Shown here in pieces: positions 33,801-60,000 of a DNA stretch of 60,000 bases. Below the pieces are notes generated by a model. That model worked only from the letters and a program-made list of their open reading frames with translations. It was not told where the DNA came from and made no database searches. Where the stretch lies: NCBI GenBank assembly GCA_002633005.1, contig NMRA01000088.1:197074-257073 (forward strand), read 5' to 3'. The DNA is from Phoronis australis. Its lineage: Eukaryota > Phoronida > Phoronidae. The translations under genes and the position numbers were made by a program. Numbering within the stretch: the stretch's first letter is position 1; the number at the start of each line of letters is the position of its first letter.

Positions 33801-35483
33801 CATTCAGAGTTCACCTCTTGATAAATGGCGGGATTCGTCACATGGCTGATGGTATCCCAACTATTCACATCGTGTTTCAATCTGTTCTGCCACAGCACCT
33901 GATCACCAGCAAGACAGCACCACTCACGAGACACAGCGGCAGCGCGGCACAAGTCTTTGGCTTCCAGGAAGGAAAATATATGTAGCTTCATATCCACCTA
34001 TAGAGCAATGTGAAGAAATCATGATACGCTAAATAATCGGGGAGACTAGATGAAGGATGGTGAGATATTTTTCCTGAACTAAACAATCTAAGACCAAATG
34101 TCAAATTTTGTACTTGAGATAAATGTTAACCTCAGGAGTTTATTTATGTATAATTTTAGAGAGGACATAGCTTGTCTGCCAGTATAAATGAATATCATGT
34201 GAAAATCGCTTTGAGGTGATGAAGTGGTAACATTTTTTCTAAAATCTAATGGTTTATTTACTCCGACCTCTGACCTATTTACTTTGACTTGGTAGTGTAG
34301 TGGTTACTGTACTGGACTGACAATCTAAAGGTCAAGGTTCAATGTCAGCTTGTGTCAAAAGAAAATTGACCAGTCACCACTATGAGTGTACAACACACCA
34401 TGCTTGTTCTTTGAAGAACCAGTAGCGGATTTAGAGGGGGCCAAGGGGGCGATGACCCCCCAAAAAATTCTCCCAGATTCCATTTGGTAGTTCCGGGGTA
34501 CGAATGCCTGACAGGCAAAATCCTGGCTAATACTCTGCCCTGACCCCTTCCCCCAACTCCAAATCCTGGATCTGCCCCTAAGAATGTTGTAACACTGAAG
34601 ATGACCGGAGAAGTGACCGAACCAAATGTCATGCCAATGTAAACAGAATAGTGGTTGGTGTAAACAGACCATGAGATTTTAGAAATGAACGTGTAAATGT
34701 ACTATGATGAAACTAGATCCAATAAAAACAGTTAAGGATTAATAATGATCCATGAAACAGTGGGATAACATTAGATATACAAGTTCATAGACACACGGTT
34801 TACTTAAGTTAAGGACACATACACTACATTAATTAACAGAAGATGAAATTTCAACTTTGAAAACTTGAATGTTTGGGCAAAGAAACTAATGGCAGTAGCC
34901 TATCAATAAACTCCACAGCAGTTGACAGTGTTTGCAAATTCTAGGACATTGGCTGATCTTGTCAAAATGTTCCACTTCAGGCATTTTGATAGATGACACT
35001 GTATTACTTAGTGCATGTGGCTTTAGACGTCACCTATAAGGGGACTGCAACACAATATGATTCAAGATTGAAGTTGACTGTCATAATTCAAACAATACAA
35101 CAAATTAGGAATTACTAATATTTTCCTAATGCTGCAGTTCAATTTGAGTAAACACTTACGGGTAACGAACCGAACGATGTGGGCTGCTTCTCACATACTG
35201 GTTGTTGGTCTACAATGCGAGACGCCAGTTGTGGATTTTTGTTGAGAAGTTGTTGAAAACCACCCGCGACAATGCGTTGGTCCTCGTCCACTCGCAGTTT
35301 GTACAGTTTCATTAGTGCCTTGAACGATGTCAGCACAGAACTATTTAATTTTAAATCTTTTCCGTCCTCATTTAAGCTGTAATCGTTGTAACCATTTTCT
35401 TGAAAGTTTGGAACCTCTTCCCAACCTGCGCCAGGAAGTTGGCGAGTACACTCGATTTCACGTGGCATCTGTATTTCGATCAT
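30887..35483 (-). CDS. FBXO4: F-box only protein 4 (SCF ubiquitin ligase substrate receptor)
   Basis: Six minus-strand coding exons with GT-AG borders and matching phases: 35160-35483, 33786-33997, 33067-33293, 32343-32609, 31506-31669, 30887-30967. Together they encode 424 aa (human ~387). The F-box lies in exon 2: MKLHIFSFLEAKDLCRA, then LAGDQVLWQNRL. Downstream are the family marks YLRCCPQSS, VVIFGPALDSSE, GSGVTLQVNN, VPSVRQLCSTNVDAFVYAMN, IPVLVLACF and a C-terminus EVLSGIPEGFSWLMEQV. By family knowledge the F-box binds SKP1 in an SCF complex. The rest forms a GTPase-like fold without nucleotide binding that recognises TRF1, and cyclin D1 has also been reported as a substrate. I chose ATG 35483 because the frame upstream to 35495 starts at TTG. 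A second ATG five codons on is possible. Head to head with RPL37. Confidence 0.93.
34280..34365 (+). repeat. tRNA-derived SINE head
   Basis: cttggtagtgtagtggtta resembles a pol III A box in tRNA context and ggtcaaggttcaatgtc a degenerate B box at tRNA spacing. Folding into a functional tRNA is not evident (mismatched acceptor region). Lies in FBXO4 intron 1. Confidence 0.5.
34421..34579 (+). mobile_element. MITE-like element, family B copy 2
   Basis: agtagcggatttagaggggg at the left, aaatcctggatctgcccct at the right, and an interior nearly identical to 18701-18858. Lies in FBXO4 intron 1. Confidence 0.8.
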
Positions 35484-35767
35484 TTTAAGGGTCAAACAGA
35501 ATCCAACTTCTCGACAGTAAACTTCAAAGTCTGATCAAGACTGTGTGTAGCAAATCACGAGACTCGCGTCTATTTAAGCCGACTAAATAGTGACGGGTAT
35601 AGAATGAAGTCACGCTTATTGTACGTGTCAACTTCCAACGTGGCCAAGTTGACGACTGATCACGTGGTACAAACAAAACCCACTTCCTTGTTTCGCGCGC
35701 ACATGCAACTTCCGGTTGTTCAGAACGAGGTTGTAGCCCTTTTACTACACGGGCTGGATCTGTAATG
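35484..35767. promoter_or_regulatory. bidirectional FBXO4-RPL37 promoter
   Basis: Only 281 bp separate the FBXO4 ATG (minus) from the RPL37 ATG (plus). An ETS-type site acttccggtt sits at 35708-35717, ~20-30 bp before the RPL37 start, and a CACGTG E-box at ~35660. No TATA box is in place. The pyrimidine string ccctttt at 35737 fits a 5' TOP transcription start, expected for a ribosomal protein gene under mTOR-dependent translation control. Confidence 0.7.
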
Positions 35768-38700
35768 GTGGGTCGAGATGTTCATAATATAAATCCATCG
35801 TAATCGGTTAATGAATAAAGTCGTGTGATTAAATTTATCCACCATGCTAAACACAAATACATTTTCCTCAGCCTAAGTGGTTTATATTTACTATGCTTTT
35901 CGCATTTTATGAACACTACCTCCCCGAAAGTGGACGTACTCCGTGAAATTGCCTGGTCCGTAGACGAAGTGTACAGTATTTTTCGCTGTGAAGTGTTTTT
36001 TGAACTGTGTGGTAGCGTGCTTTTATTTATCCCATCGTCTCGAAATTTATGTGATTTCCATCTTTTTGTTATGACAACATCCTGTGCTGTGAAGCTCTGT
36101 CGCAGCCAGCTATCAGCCAAGTTGGCTTTTAAACCTAGTTTTAGCTGAAGACACCTAGCTGAATGCACCGGCTCAGGCCCTCAATCACCCGAGGGGAAGA
36201 GGTCCTGTGCCTTCTACGAGTGGGGAAAATTCTGCACCCCAATCACCATAAGTAGGACCACCCCATCTCTATTGCAATCCCTCATAAACTTTGCCTGAAG
36301 CATCCAAAACTAACTTTTTCAATCACCTGAGGGAAATTTTTGAGCCGCATGAGTGGAATTTCGCTGGATTTTTCATTATTTTTGAGAGGGGAGCTATAAC
36401 CGGTCAATTTTCGGTCATAAATCAAGGGATTGAGGGCCTGCGACCCCCGCGTTGTTGAAAACTTCAGTCGCCATCGAGACTTAGACGGTTAGACCAGATA
36501 AAATTCAAGTAAACGAGTCCCTCTTCAAAAGGACTGCTGGGAACACTGTACATTCCCGTTATTTAGTAAAAACTGGTTCCCGGCAGACATTTTCAAGAGG
36601 GACTCGTTTTCTTACCAAGTTGCTCACATGAGAGCCGAGTTCCAAACTGTTAAGCCAAGAGGCTATTGCCACTTGGCAAGCGATTTAGAGAGTTTCTACA
36701 TGGCTGTTTGTCAAACCTGGAAGTAATGTGTCACAACATGTCTGGTTTCCTGTTGGAGTGCGGAACAACAGGCCATTGTTTTGTGTTGGTCGTCAGAGAA
36801 CTAGTCAAGAACTTATAATAATTATCAGCTAGTTACCCTTTACGTTAGATGGCCCACGTATTACAACCTTCTCCAATACTAGGAGAATGGAAGTTGTCAC
36901 TGAATCTTCTCTTTCGGTTGTCACTCATAGGGTGACCACTTCCAATTTCTCTTGAGGTTCGTTTCAATCTTTATTTATAAATTCTATTTGTCAAGGCATC
37001 TTAAATTTGCTGTTTAATTGTAGACCAAGGGTACATCCAGTTTTGGAAAGCGGCACAACAAGACACACACGCTGTGTCGTCGCTGTGGCCGCAGCTCCTT
37101 TCACATCCAGAAGAAGACATGTGCTCAGTGTGGCTACCCTGGTGCCAGGAAAAGGAAATGTGAGTGAGCGTTAGTGTAGTGTCTAAGCCGTTGTGTTGGG
37201 TGCTGTTACACGTTCAGTTACACATTACACAGAAGGGTGTCAAGAGTTCAAACCCCCAAGTGTAGGGTACGGAAAGCCAAAGCGTAAAAAATTCCAGGAC
37301 ACAAATTGTCTGCTCAATAATTAAATTCTCTGCGGGACCAAACAATATACTCAAAACCAAAATTTATTGCGCCAGAAGCTATAATTTTGTAACTATAATA
37401 GTCGGTGTTAATATAATAAGCTGTCATGACGGAGGACTGGTATTTTGTTTGATTGCTTTTGTTGTGCAGTTTAGAAACTCAGCATTCAATTGTGTACGGA
37501 TGACCTTACATAGGTCATTTGATGAAGGGATGGATGCTACATCAACTGTTCTTCAAATTGTTGAATGCATTGAAATCTCTGATTTCGATTTCACTGTACA
37601 TTTTGAAGAACACACGTTCACTATCAGGACTCGGGATTAGTTGACGTTGCCCTAGGTTTTCCTATCACACTAAGTTGAAGGCACTGTATTTAAAAACGGT
37701 TCAACTTTTTTCCTCACTGTTGGCCCAGTACTCTCAATTGGGACTCGCCATGGTGTTTGACATATTTTTGCTTCAAATTCGAAACCTTAAGCAAAGATGT
37801 TAAAAGTTTTTCACAAATTTAATGCACCTTTAAAACCAATAGTTACGATAGAAGTCAAATTTCATTATTTTGCTCATGGTTGGAGCTTGTACCAAATTTT
37901 AGAAATAAGCAGTACTGGTCGTCTCAAATTCAAGAGTTGCGATCGACAACAAGCAATCATTCACCTCGATATTTCACACTAAGGGGATGCAAGAAAACGT
38001 GCCAGCAGTTAGTTCCTATGATTTTATTTACTGGCACGTCTGTTTTCTGACGGCGATCAATACAAATCGGAATGTTCAGTATTTGCGAAATTTGATGAAT
38101 TCCAAAATCGCCCATGTCCCTATCTCAGTCCAAAAATATCAAATTTTGGCGTGAATTTTGGTGTCATAAATCCTGTGAATCTCCCAAAATAAGGTGTTTT
38201 TATTATTGCTTCGTATCCTACAGCCAGAATTAGAAAAAGCAAATGCATTTTCCGTTAAATTTGAACCCAGCTTAGTGCAGAGTTGGACAAGATCGTAAGG
38301 CAAGTAACGGCCACTGCACGGCTAAGTTAGTTTTAGATTTTACATGCTTGTTTCCAGTTGGTTCATGTTGAAGGTGCCTATTCCTAGTTCCGCTTGAAAA
38401 CTGTTGTTACTGTTCTTTCAGTCAATTGGAGTGTGAAAGCTAAGCGCAGGAACACAACAGGCACAGGAAGAATGAGGCATTTGAAGAAAGTCTTCAGGAG
38501 ATTTAAGTAAGTCCTGTTCTATATCTGAAATCAAACCAACCCACTGAGGGCCTGCTTCGTGTGCAACACCGTCAGTTGGGTTCCGACTTGGATTGAAACC
38601 AGTGTGTACAATGCTCCTTTGGTTCCCATTCAGTTTTAGCTTGCACTGTCCCTGGTGGACATTCTGAGAACTACTTGTGTCCGTGTAATGTTTGATTTAA

Positions 38701-39473
38701 GACTGTTTGAGAAAGTGGCATTATTATTCCTTAGCGTTTACTGCTTTTCCCTTTGTATGTCGCAAGCTGTTTTTTTCTGCTTTCACGAACTGCAGTGCAT
38801 GGACTTTTGTGTGAAGCGCAGCATGCGGGTTTCTCCCTGAGCAAAATCTAAACACAGAGAAGTGCACGTCATGTTTCCGCACCGTAGTCTGATTTCAGTT
38901 AATACCTACAATCAACTACAGTATCTTTCATAAGTAATCGGACAAAATGACTCGTCATTCTCTGTCATGAAGGCCGAGTGCAAGTGGAATTCTCTGTTGG
39001 AGTAACTAGAACGACCCTTCAAGATAGGCCGTGATGGGAAACCATATTTTGTTGCAATTCCTTTTGTCCTGTACTGTATGGAATATTATACAAAGTACCA
39101 CGGTGCATTGGTATTTCAACCCTTCATCTTGTATAACAGATGAGATTCATGCTTTCTAAACACAGGTCAAGATTTTAAACATGACTCAAGGTTTCCAAAT
39201 CCGACTTGGAACTCTTGGAAAGAGTTGTGGTGGTGGACACCAGAACGCTGTTGGTGAAAACGTGCGATTTACGTGGGAAGCAGTGGGTGAAGGGGACAAC
39301 AATCCGAGTTGCTAAGATCGACTCTTTAAATTGAGAAACTAGATCACAAGTTGGTGTACAGTAATGGAATGTTTAATTTTCCTTCTAGGAATGGTTTCCG
39401 TGAAAACACAGTGGCCAAGTCGAGGAAGAGGGGTGCACCGGCTGCCCCTGCCCAAGCTGTAGCCACCAAATAA
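35765..39473 (+). CDS. RPL37: 60S ribosomal protein L37 (eL37)
   Basis: Complete plus-strand gene, four exons: 35765-35767 (the ATG alone, followed by GTGGGT), 37024-37159, 38422-38506, 39389-39473; 102 aa (human 97). The protein reads [19 protein letters not shown]. It carries the eL37 zinc-binding C-x2-C...C-x2-C (LCRRCG, then [13 protein letters not shown]), the conserved [20 protein letters not shown], and ends in an alanine/proline-rich tail. An intron directly after the start codon, as I recall for the mammalian gene, supports the short first exon. eL37 is a structural protein of the large subunit that binds 5.8S/28S rRNA. The tail ([13 protein letters not shown]) is the least conserved part. 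The 3' end faces the AMPK gene. Confidence 0.95.
37992..38048 (+). ncRNA. hairpin in RPL37 intron 2
   Basis: The arm agaaaacgtgccag (37992-38005) pairs with ctggcacgtctgttttct (38031-38048) with one 4-base bulge and a ~25-base loop. Ribosomal-protein introns often host snoRNAs, but no C/D or H/ACA boxes are evident around this stem, so it may simply be a short inverted repeat. Confidence 0.25.
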
Positions 39474-39502
39474 ACACGAGTTACTTGTAAATTAAAAAAG
39501 TC

Positions 39503-39508
39503 AATAAA
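39503..39508 (+). other. RPL37 polyadenylation signal
   Basis: AATAAA 30 bp after the RPL37 stop codon, followed by a T/G-rich stretch at ~39525-39540. A second AATAAA overlaps the stop codon itself. Confidence 0.75.
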
Positions 39509-39544
39509 AATGTACATAACCATGTTGTATTTTGTTGCGAGTAT

Positions 39545-42500
39545 TAGGCTGTAATGGAGTTATTTTGGTGAATGACAAATTTTTTAGTGTATTAACAAAT
39601 GCCAACAATTTTAATAAGTTAATGCCTCGGTTATTTTTCTGCTCTGCACATTGGTTGTGCAGTGCTGGGAGGCACTGAAGTTAGTTTGACGTGGTTAAAT
39701 GTTGAGACTGCTAGACAACGGCTATAGAGAATGTACCCACGTGCAGCCTAAATGGACCTTGAGTTGTATCTGCCTTGAATAAAATGTCAACCTAGCAGTA
39801 AATGTAGCTGTGCAATCCTCTCATGGGTAGTGTTTGATAAAATGGCGAATGCTCTAAGTCCTGAACTCAAAAGGCCAAGTGTCATTAAAATGAACCAGCA
39901 TGGTGTTTGCACCATGTGCAGCATCATCTGAAAATCCTTGTTGTGAGCCAACACTTAGTTTTGTGGTTATAAATATTGCCAGGTAGTGTTCGTTTTTTAA
40001 AAATTGGACTTGCACAAACTGCATGTATCTAATGGAGTCGATTGCTTCAATGAGACTTGACCACAATTCCATTTCCACACAACGTGGAATTGTTATGAGG
40101 ACTTGACTGGGACCTCGGGGGGGAGGAGGGGGGGTCTCGCGCTCAACCAGCTTTTCTACACTTATTTAAAAAAAGGTTTTGTCCAGTCGCATGTTGTGGG
40201 TCATAAATTGAGATCATGTTAGTCATATTTCTTCAGACAGCTTTTATCACCAAACCATCGGCTTCATGGGTAGTAAATGTAATTGCCCAAATAGATCTGT
40301 GATCCCACACCGGAGTTGCTCCATTGACAACTCCAGACGGTCTCTCACGAGGATTTAACGTTTTGAGCTTAAGGATTTCGGCTTGACCTAATAATCCCAA
40401 AGGCTTTGCAGTGAACAAAAGGTTTCTTTAAAATCAAATATATTCATAAATATCAGTGCCATAATGTAACAGGCTGACAATTAATTTTCCACGAAACAAA
40501 TATATGTACACTGAATCAACAAAGGCATTTGCATTGACACTGCTCATTTCTGTACAAAACATTTTGCAGCACTCTTAAATCAACAATTTTACCAGAACAA
40601 CACTATCACCTATTGAAGTGTTGGCGCCCGTTTCATGAAAGGAGACTAAGTTATAAAGTAAAAAACTTGATCATATGCTCCACGCAACTATTTTCAGAAA
40701 ACGAAATCTCACTTGAGCAAAAGTGAAAAGTCTGAGATAATTTTTATAAATACTTTCTAGACTGATATGCCCATAATGACTTTGCTTAACCTTTTACCAG
40801 CAATTGAGAGCAGGAGATCAAATTTCTGTCCTCAGTCTTATATCACTTTCATGAAAGGACCTCAAAGCTTCACGTCAGACTGATCAACTGTTACTGTATC
40901 TGACCACATTATGTGCATACCACACATTTAGCATAATACCCACCCCAAAATTTTTCAAAATGCCTGTTCAACTAGACTCGACCCTAATTTCTCAATTTAA
41001 ACAACATGCAAATTAACCCAAACGAATAAGGTAAATTAAGGGTGGCGTGCATCAACTGAAACATATTATTAATTTTCAGTTCTGGAGGTGAGGATGCAAG
41101 TTGCAAGTCGGGTGGCAAACATTCCGTTTGTTTAGAAGAATGGATGACGATGTTATCAAAGGAAGTGTATATTTTGGCTGAACCTAAAAAAACGTAAACG
41201 ATGACATCACAGAAAATAAAAACAATAGCACAACAACTCCCCGCCCCAGGAGAAACGTAACATCATTCCAAATCAAAACATCATATGCCCACATTTCCCA
41301 TCAAACAATTTCAAACATTTTTAATAAGGCATTACAATTGTGGATCACTTACAGTTAAACTTCTTAAATTCAATATTTTGGCTTGATTTGCTTCTCATTT
41401 ACAATCAACTAATGACCTTCACACTTAATATTCTGGTTTCTTGCAAATTGCCAAAATTCAACAACCAAATACTTTTGTTCAAGTTTCTTTCCCTTTTACC
41501 TGGCACAAAACCACAATGTCTGAACACCGATACTTGCTCCAAAAAGGATTCAGAACCACACAACTTGTGGTCGCTGTAAACCCACCGTACATCAAAAACT
41601 TCCGCTTTAGACCACTCACCCGCATCGAGATCATTCCCAGCCCAGAAATCACTCGTCACCAAAATACGGAACAAACTGAGGTCTTGGTAGAGTTCAGCAA
41701 CGCTAGGACCTTACTAAAATCTAGCCAAAATCACGCATTCTCATTTAAAATACACGGCAATATCTCGCGTAATCTCATGAAGTCTTGCTATTTAGTGAGT
41801 TCCTAGCATTACTGAACTCTACCCTGTCCTCCTACATCAAAAGTTTATATCTTTGATCAAACGTGGGTTTGCAGCATCCTCAATGACACATGGCATGTGC
41901 ATTACCCTGGCACATATCTAGTACAACTTCCCAACACTTGAAGTGGAATTTGCAGAATAATTACTTATCTCAGTGATTGCGTGGTCAAATTAGAAACACA
42001 ACATATAGCGACGATATGAATATGAAGTAGGTTGACAATTGTCAAATGTTTTTAAGAACGAGTTTTGGGGCGAAAATGATCCGCCACAAATCACTGAACC
42101 GTGTCCAGTAAGTATCGTGACGTGGTGCTGGGGAATAACTCTGCATGATGCGGGCTACGTGAGCCCACTAGATAAGTCATTGGTGCAAAGGTTGTCTATT
42201 TGCAGATTTTTTTCACGTTTACAAGTTGCCACTGAATACAACTGCACTTTGTTTAGCATAAATTATGTTAAAATAGCACAGTGCTTTAGTTCCTGCTATA
42301 CATTAGCACAGTTAGGAGCATGCAAATACATCTTTAACTTTTAAAACAAACACGTTTTGATTTAGCCCTTTTCGATCAGAAGAAATAATTAGTAGTTTCG
42401 AAACGAAGTGTGTTTACATTTGTTTTCCAAGACTCTACTATAATCAGGGTAGAGATCACTCGGATGCCAAAACTTGTCACATCTTACTGTGAAGTGTCAC

Positions 42501-43355
42501 AAACCATGCTCACAACATAAAACTAAGACACTGTTATTAATTTATCTTGAGTGCTGCAAAAGCAAACGTAATTACAATTAGCTTGTTGCCAGGTGACCTT
42601 GATGGCCGACAAGAAGTTTTGCGAGTATTGCACCTACTATGACACAAGTTGCTACAAATCACATATGTAGACACGGACGATCTGCTTGTCTTGTTAACAA
42701 AAATATGCAAACTTATATCAACAAGTCTATCTACAAACACGACGCGGCCCAAAAGCACGGCTCGAGTCGCTTCTTGCTGCGTCCTGCGATTCCACTTCCT
42801 CTTTATGTATATTTATGTACAGTTCTACTGTCAACGTTAGTTCCTAAGACTGTCATTTCAGTTGTGTTCGTGTAATGACACGGCACAGATGCCGATAATG
42901 CCGAGTCTCCCAAATCATCAAATGACATCCGACCCTCACGCAAAACGAGAAAGGAATACTCCTGAATGAAGATGCGCTCGATCACAGCCTACACCCACCC
43001 CATCAGTTCTGTTCAGATTAAACAATTATGGATTTCCCAATTTTGACATCTTCGTAAGACGATGCTTGAAACAGTCTTTGTTCTTTAACACACGATATTG
43101 GGAAACATTTAAAAATATTAAACTGTGAGCTAGGACATTTGTTCAGATGTTCTTCATCAATTTTCGAGTCGTTTCATTTTTTTAATGATGTTTCGGGACT
43201 ACTGAGATACGTCTTGAAACACCATTTTGAGTGGCACATTCCACTGATGAAAACCTAACATCAACCGAAGGTGTCACTTTTTTAACTCGGAGTATTCTAT
43301 CACCACACTATGAGACTGGCGCTGCCATCTAGTGCCCTAGTGCCACCCCGTAATA
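39545..43355. other. region between convergent RPL37 and AMPK genes
   Basis: No coding exon seen. Presumably includes the AMPK 3' untranslated region (minus strand). A G-rich run lies at 40118-40135. Plus-strand frames at 41340-41806 and 42039-42344 have no recognisable family. Confidence 0.4.
40626..40863. mobile_element. MITE-like element, family A copy 2
   Basis: The left end cccgtttcatgaaagg is matched inverted by cactttcatgaaagg at the right (~40845-40860). The segment tatgctccac, ctattttc, cacttgagcaaaag and tctgagataa parallels the copy at 3647-3934. Confidence 0.65.
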
Positions 43356-58264
<14,909 letters not shown>

Positions 58265-58493
58265 CAGGGCTCGACATAACGAGCTGCAGGTCGCATTTGC
58301 GACCTGAAATTTGAAAATGCGAGCTGAGATTTTTGTCAGCTCGTATAAAGTCGCAAAATGCGACCTGGAATTTCCAACGAATGCGAGCTGAGTTTTTACA
58401 CTTCTCAACAGATACCCGTCAAATACGAATCACCTCTTGTTAATCCGACCGTTGTTTGGTTGTTGCCAAATACAAGTTCAAAAGAACACTAAC
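58265..58493. mobile_element. 5' part of a hAT-like element, truncated at an n
   Basis: Starts cagggctcgacataacgagc and carries gcaggtcgcatttgcgacctg palindromes and repeated atgcgagctgag strings. It is cut by the n at 58494. Copy 2 of the flanking duplication continues past the same point without it, so this is an insertion on one haplotype. Confidence 0.7.
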
Positions 58494-58494
58494 N

Positions 58495-58896
58495 CTGTAA
58501 TAGAAACAACGGTTTGAATCACCTAGCAACCACAAAAAAATGAAAATTTCTGATAGTGAACCACAAGGCATATACATACACATACATTATACATATCTAA
58601 AGGAATGGAACTTTGTAGGCTTTATACTACTCCAAAATTTGCTCCAATGCTTACAGTTAGAAGAAAGTGGCGAATGCCATATTTGCTTTGCAAGAACGAA
58701 CTAAAAAACGCTCAAGAGTTAGACATAGTTCATAGTTTTAGTTTGAAAATACACCGACTCTCAGTGTTTAGGAAACCATAAACACTTCTGGAAAGAAAAG
58801 CATGCAGACAGACCTATATTCAGAGAATATTCTATATACAACCTCGCGAGATAACAGGCATCAGGGTGGGCCTCTTTTCATTCAGAAATTGCCAGT
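58495..58896. repeat. 402-bp duplication, copy 2
   Basis: Same sequence as 57863-58264, following the n at 58494. Continues directly into acaatgtgctgcattg, the uninserted allele. Confidence 0.9.
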
Positions 58897-60000
58897 ACAA
58901 TGTGCTGCATTGCGATAGTTTCAAATCAGAGTCACTAAGCAAATGCATCAATTTATAAAACAGTTTAAACGTTCACTCTGCAAGTTCCATTACCGTATTC
59001 AAATTTTGACTTTTGAAATCCACAAATCAACGAATGCCAATTACTAAGCAGACTATGGACATTACAATTAACTTCTCACAAGATGGAGCTCCAACGCCTT
59101 CCTGGATAGTCTGAACAGCAACATGCATTTTTTCCATTTTCTCAATAAATCATCAAGACCCAAAAACAAATAACAAAAAGAAAATGTTATCCACAATGAG
59201 CACACCAGTTTTGAAATAACAGAGAAATGACCTCGTGGAACATCAAAACCAAAGCAACGAATACAAAAGATTCTCGAGAGCATGCTAGTACTTAATTAAT
59301 CCGCGAAAGAAAACCTCTGGAAGCAAACAATGTTCTGGTATGCTCCGACTCAACAGGACACCGACCACACGTGACCTGAGGCCTGAAGACTGAGAACGAG
59401 TGAACAGGCAGACTGGCGTGTTTGCATTCTGGGCCTACAGCTGGGAACCTGATAACCAACAAGTACACTGCAACATTCATAGTATGACGTCTACCACACT
59501 CACGTTTGACATTGACCTCATTCTTGGCACGGTAATTCCCCACTCTTTTGTGCAAAAACAATTTTCAAAACGGCCACTTTTTCCAGTTTTCAGTGGCTGA
59601 TAACATTTTTGCAAATAATCAAAGTTTTCGAATCAGTTGTTTTATGGCATCTGGACATTGAAAACCATGTATGTAATAGAATTAAAGGTTCTAAATCATT
59701 ATTTTTGTGGAGCTGTTACACAAAAATAGAATTTCTCAGTTGTTGGCAATATTGTGTACCAAATAAGTGAACAATTACCGTAGAAAATTTGAGACACTGA
59801 AATTCTAGACAAAAGTGAATTTTCTTGATTCTGGAGACTGGGACATGAGTGATCTTGTTATTCGTCATATTTCTCAAACATCGGACACTGTGTTTTGTAT
59901 CAACCATCTCAAACTAGCTGCAGGTTTAATTACTGCAAGTGGCTGCCACGCAACGTCACTATAGTGGGTAACATCCAATGAACGACCGGTTATTGCTGAT
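58897..60000. other. AMPK intron, no exon seen
   Basis: I searched the minus strand for the kinase glycine-rich loop and found none, so the first AMPK coding exons lie past the right edge. Open frames (59068-59283, 59292-59561 minus) show no family resemblance. Confidence 0.5.

Noticed and set aside
34280-34365. tRNA gene
   Set aside because: A and B box resemblance is present but the acceptor stem does not pair. More likely a SINE head.
37517-37583. Possible C/D-box snoRNA in RPL37 intron 2 (ttgatga ... ctga)
   Set aside because: The C box starts with T instead of a purine and there is no terminal stem.

Overview
This window is animal nuclear DNA, most likely from a marine or other highly polymorphic invertebrate. 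The evidence is multi-exon genes with canonical GT-AG introns of several hundred to a few thousand bases, a ribosomal-protein gene with a 5' TOP start, dense small inverted-repeat elements and minisatellites, and two places where the assembler joined what look like two haplotypes of one locus end to end. The species cannot be named from the sequence. The deuterostome-like C-terminus of the AMPK subunit is suggestive only.

Layout. 0.5-2.6 kb: a ~1 kb segment present twice in tandem, separated by one n (probable allelic duplication). About 4.6-17.4 kb, minus strand: a signal-peptide gene with fibronectin type III (FN3) exons, recognised only in part, with a possible membrane-spanning end near 4.7 kb. 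6746-6954 is an N gap. 22.2-25.05 kb, minus: an uncharacterised basic, serine-rich protein in at least two exons. 25.1-30.9 kb: no gene seen, but several repeats, including a ~0.64 kb 16-bp minisatellite. 30.9-35.5 kb, minus: complete six-exon FBXO4. 35.7-39.5 kb, plus: complete four-exon RPL37, head to head with FBXO4 across a short shared promoter. 43.4-57.9 kb, minus: the catalytic alpha subunit of AMP-activated protein kinase. Thirteen coding exons run from the middle of the kinase N-lobe to the stop. The first ~85 residues lie beyond the right edge. 57.9-60 kb: intron of that gene, with a second haplotype-type duplication that exposes a mobile-element insertion.

How the genes relate. AMPK alpha (energy sensing), RPL37 (60S ribosome) and FBXO4 (SCF ubiquitin ligase receptor) have no joint pathway. 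However, human PRKAA1, RPL37 and FBXO4 all lie on 5p13, so the cluster looks like old conserved linkage. The FN3 gene nearby is of interest because the same human arm carries class I cytokine receptors, but its identity is unproven. The oddest local structure is in the AMPK gene. One intron carries a long minisatellite whose unit is a copy of the preceding exon's last codons plus its 5' splice site. A second intron carries a minisatellite that runs up to the 3' splice site.
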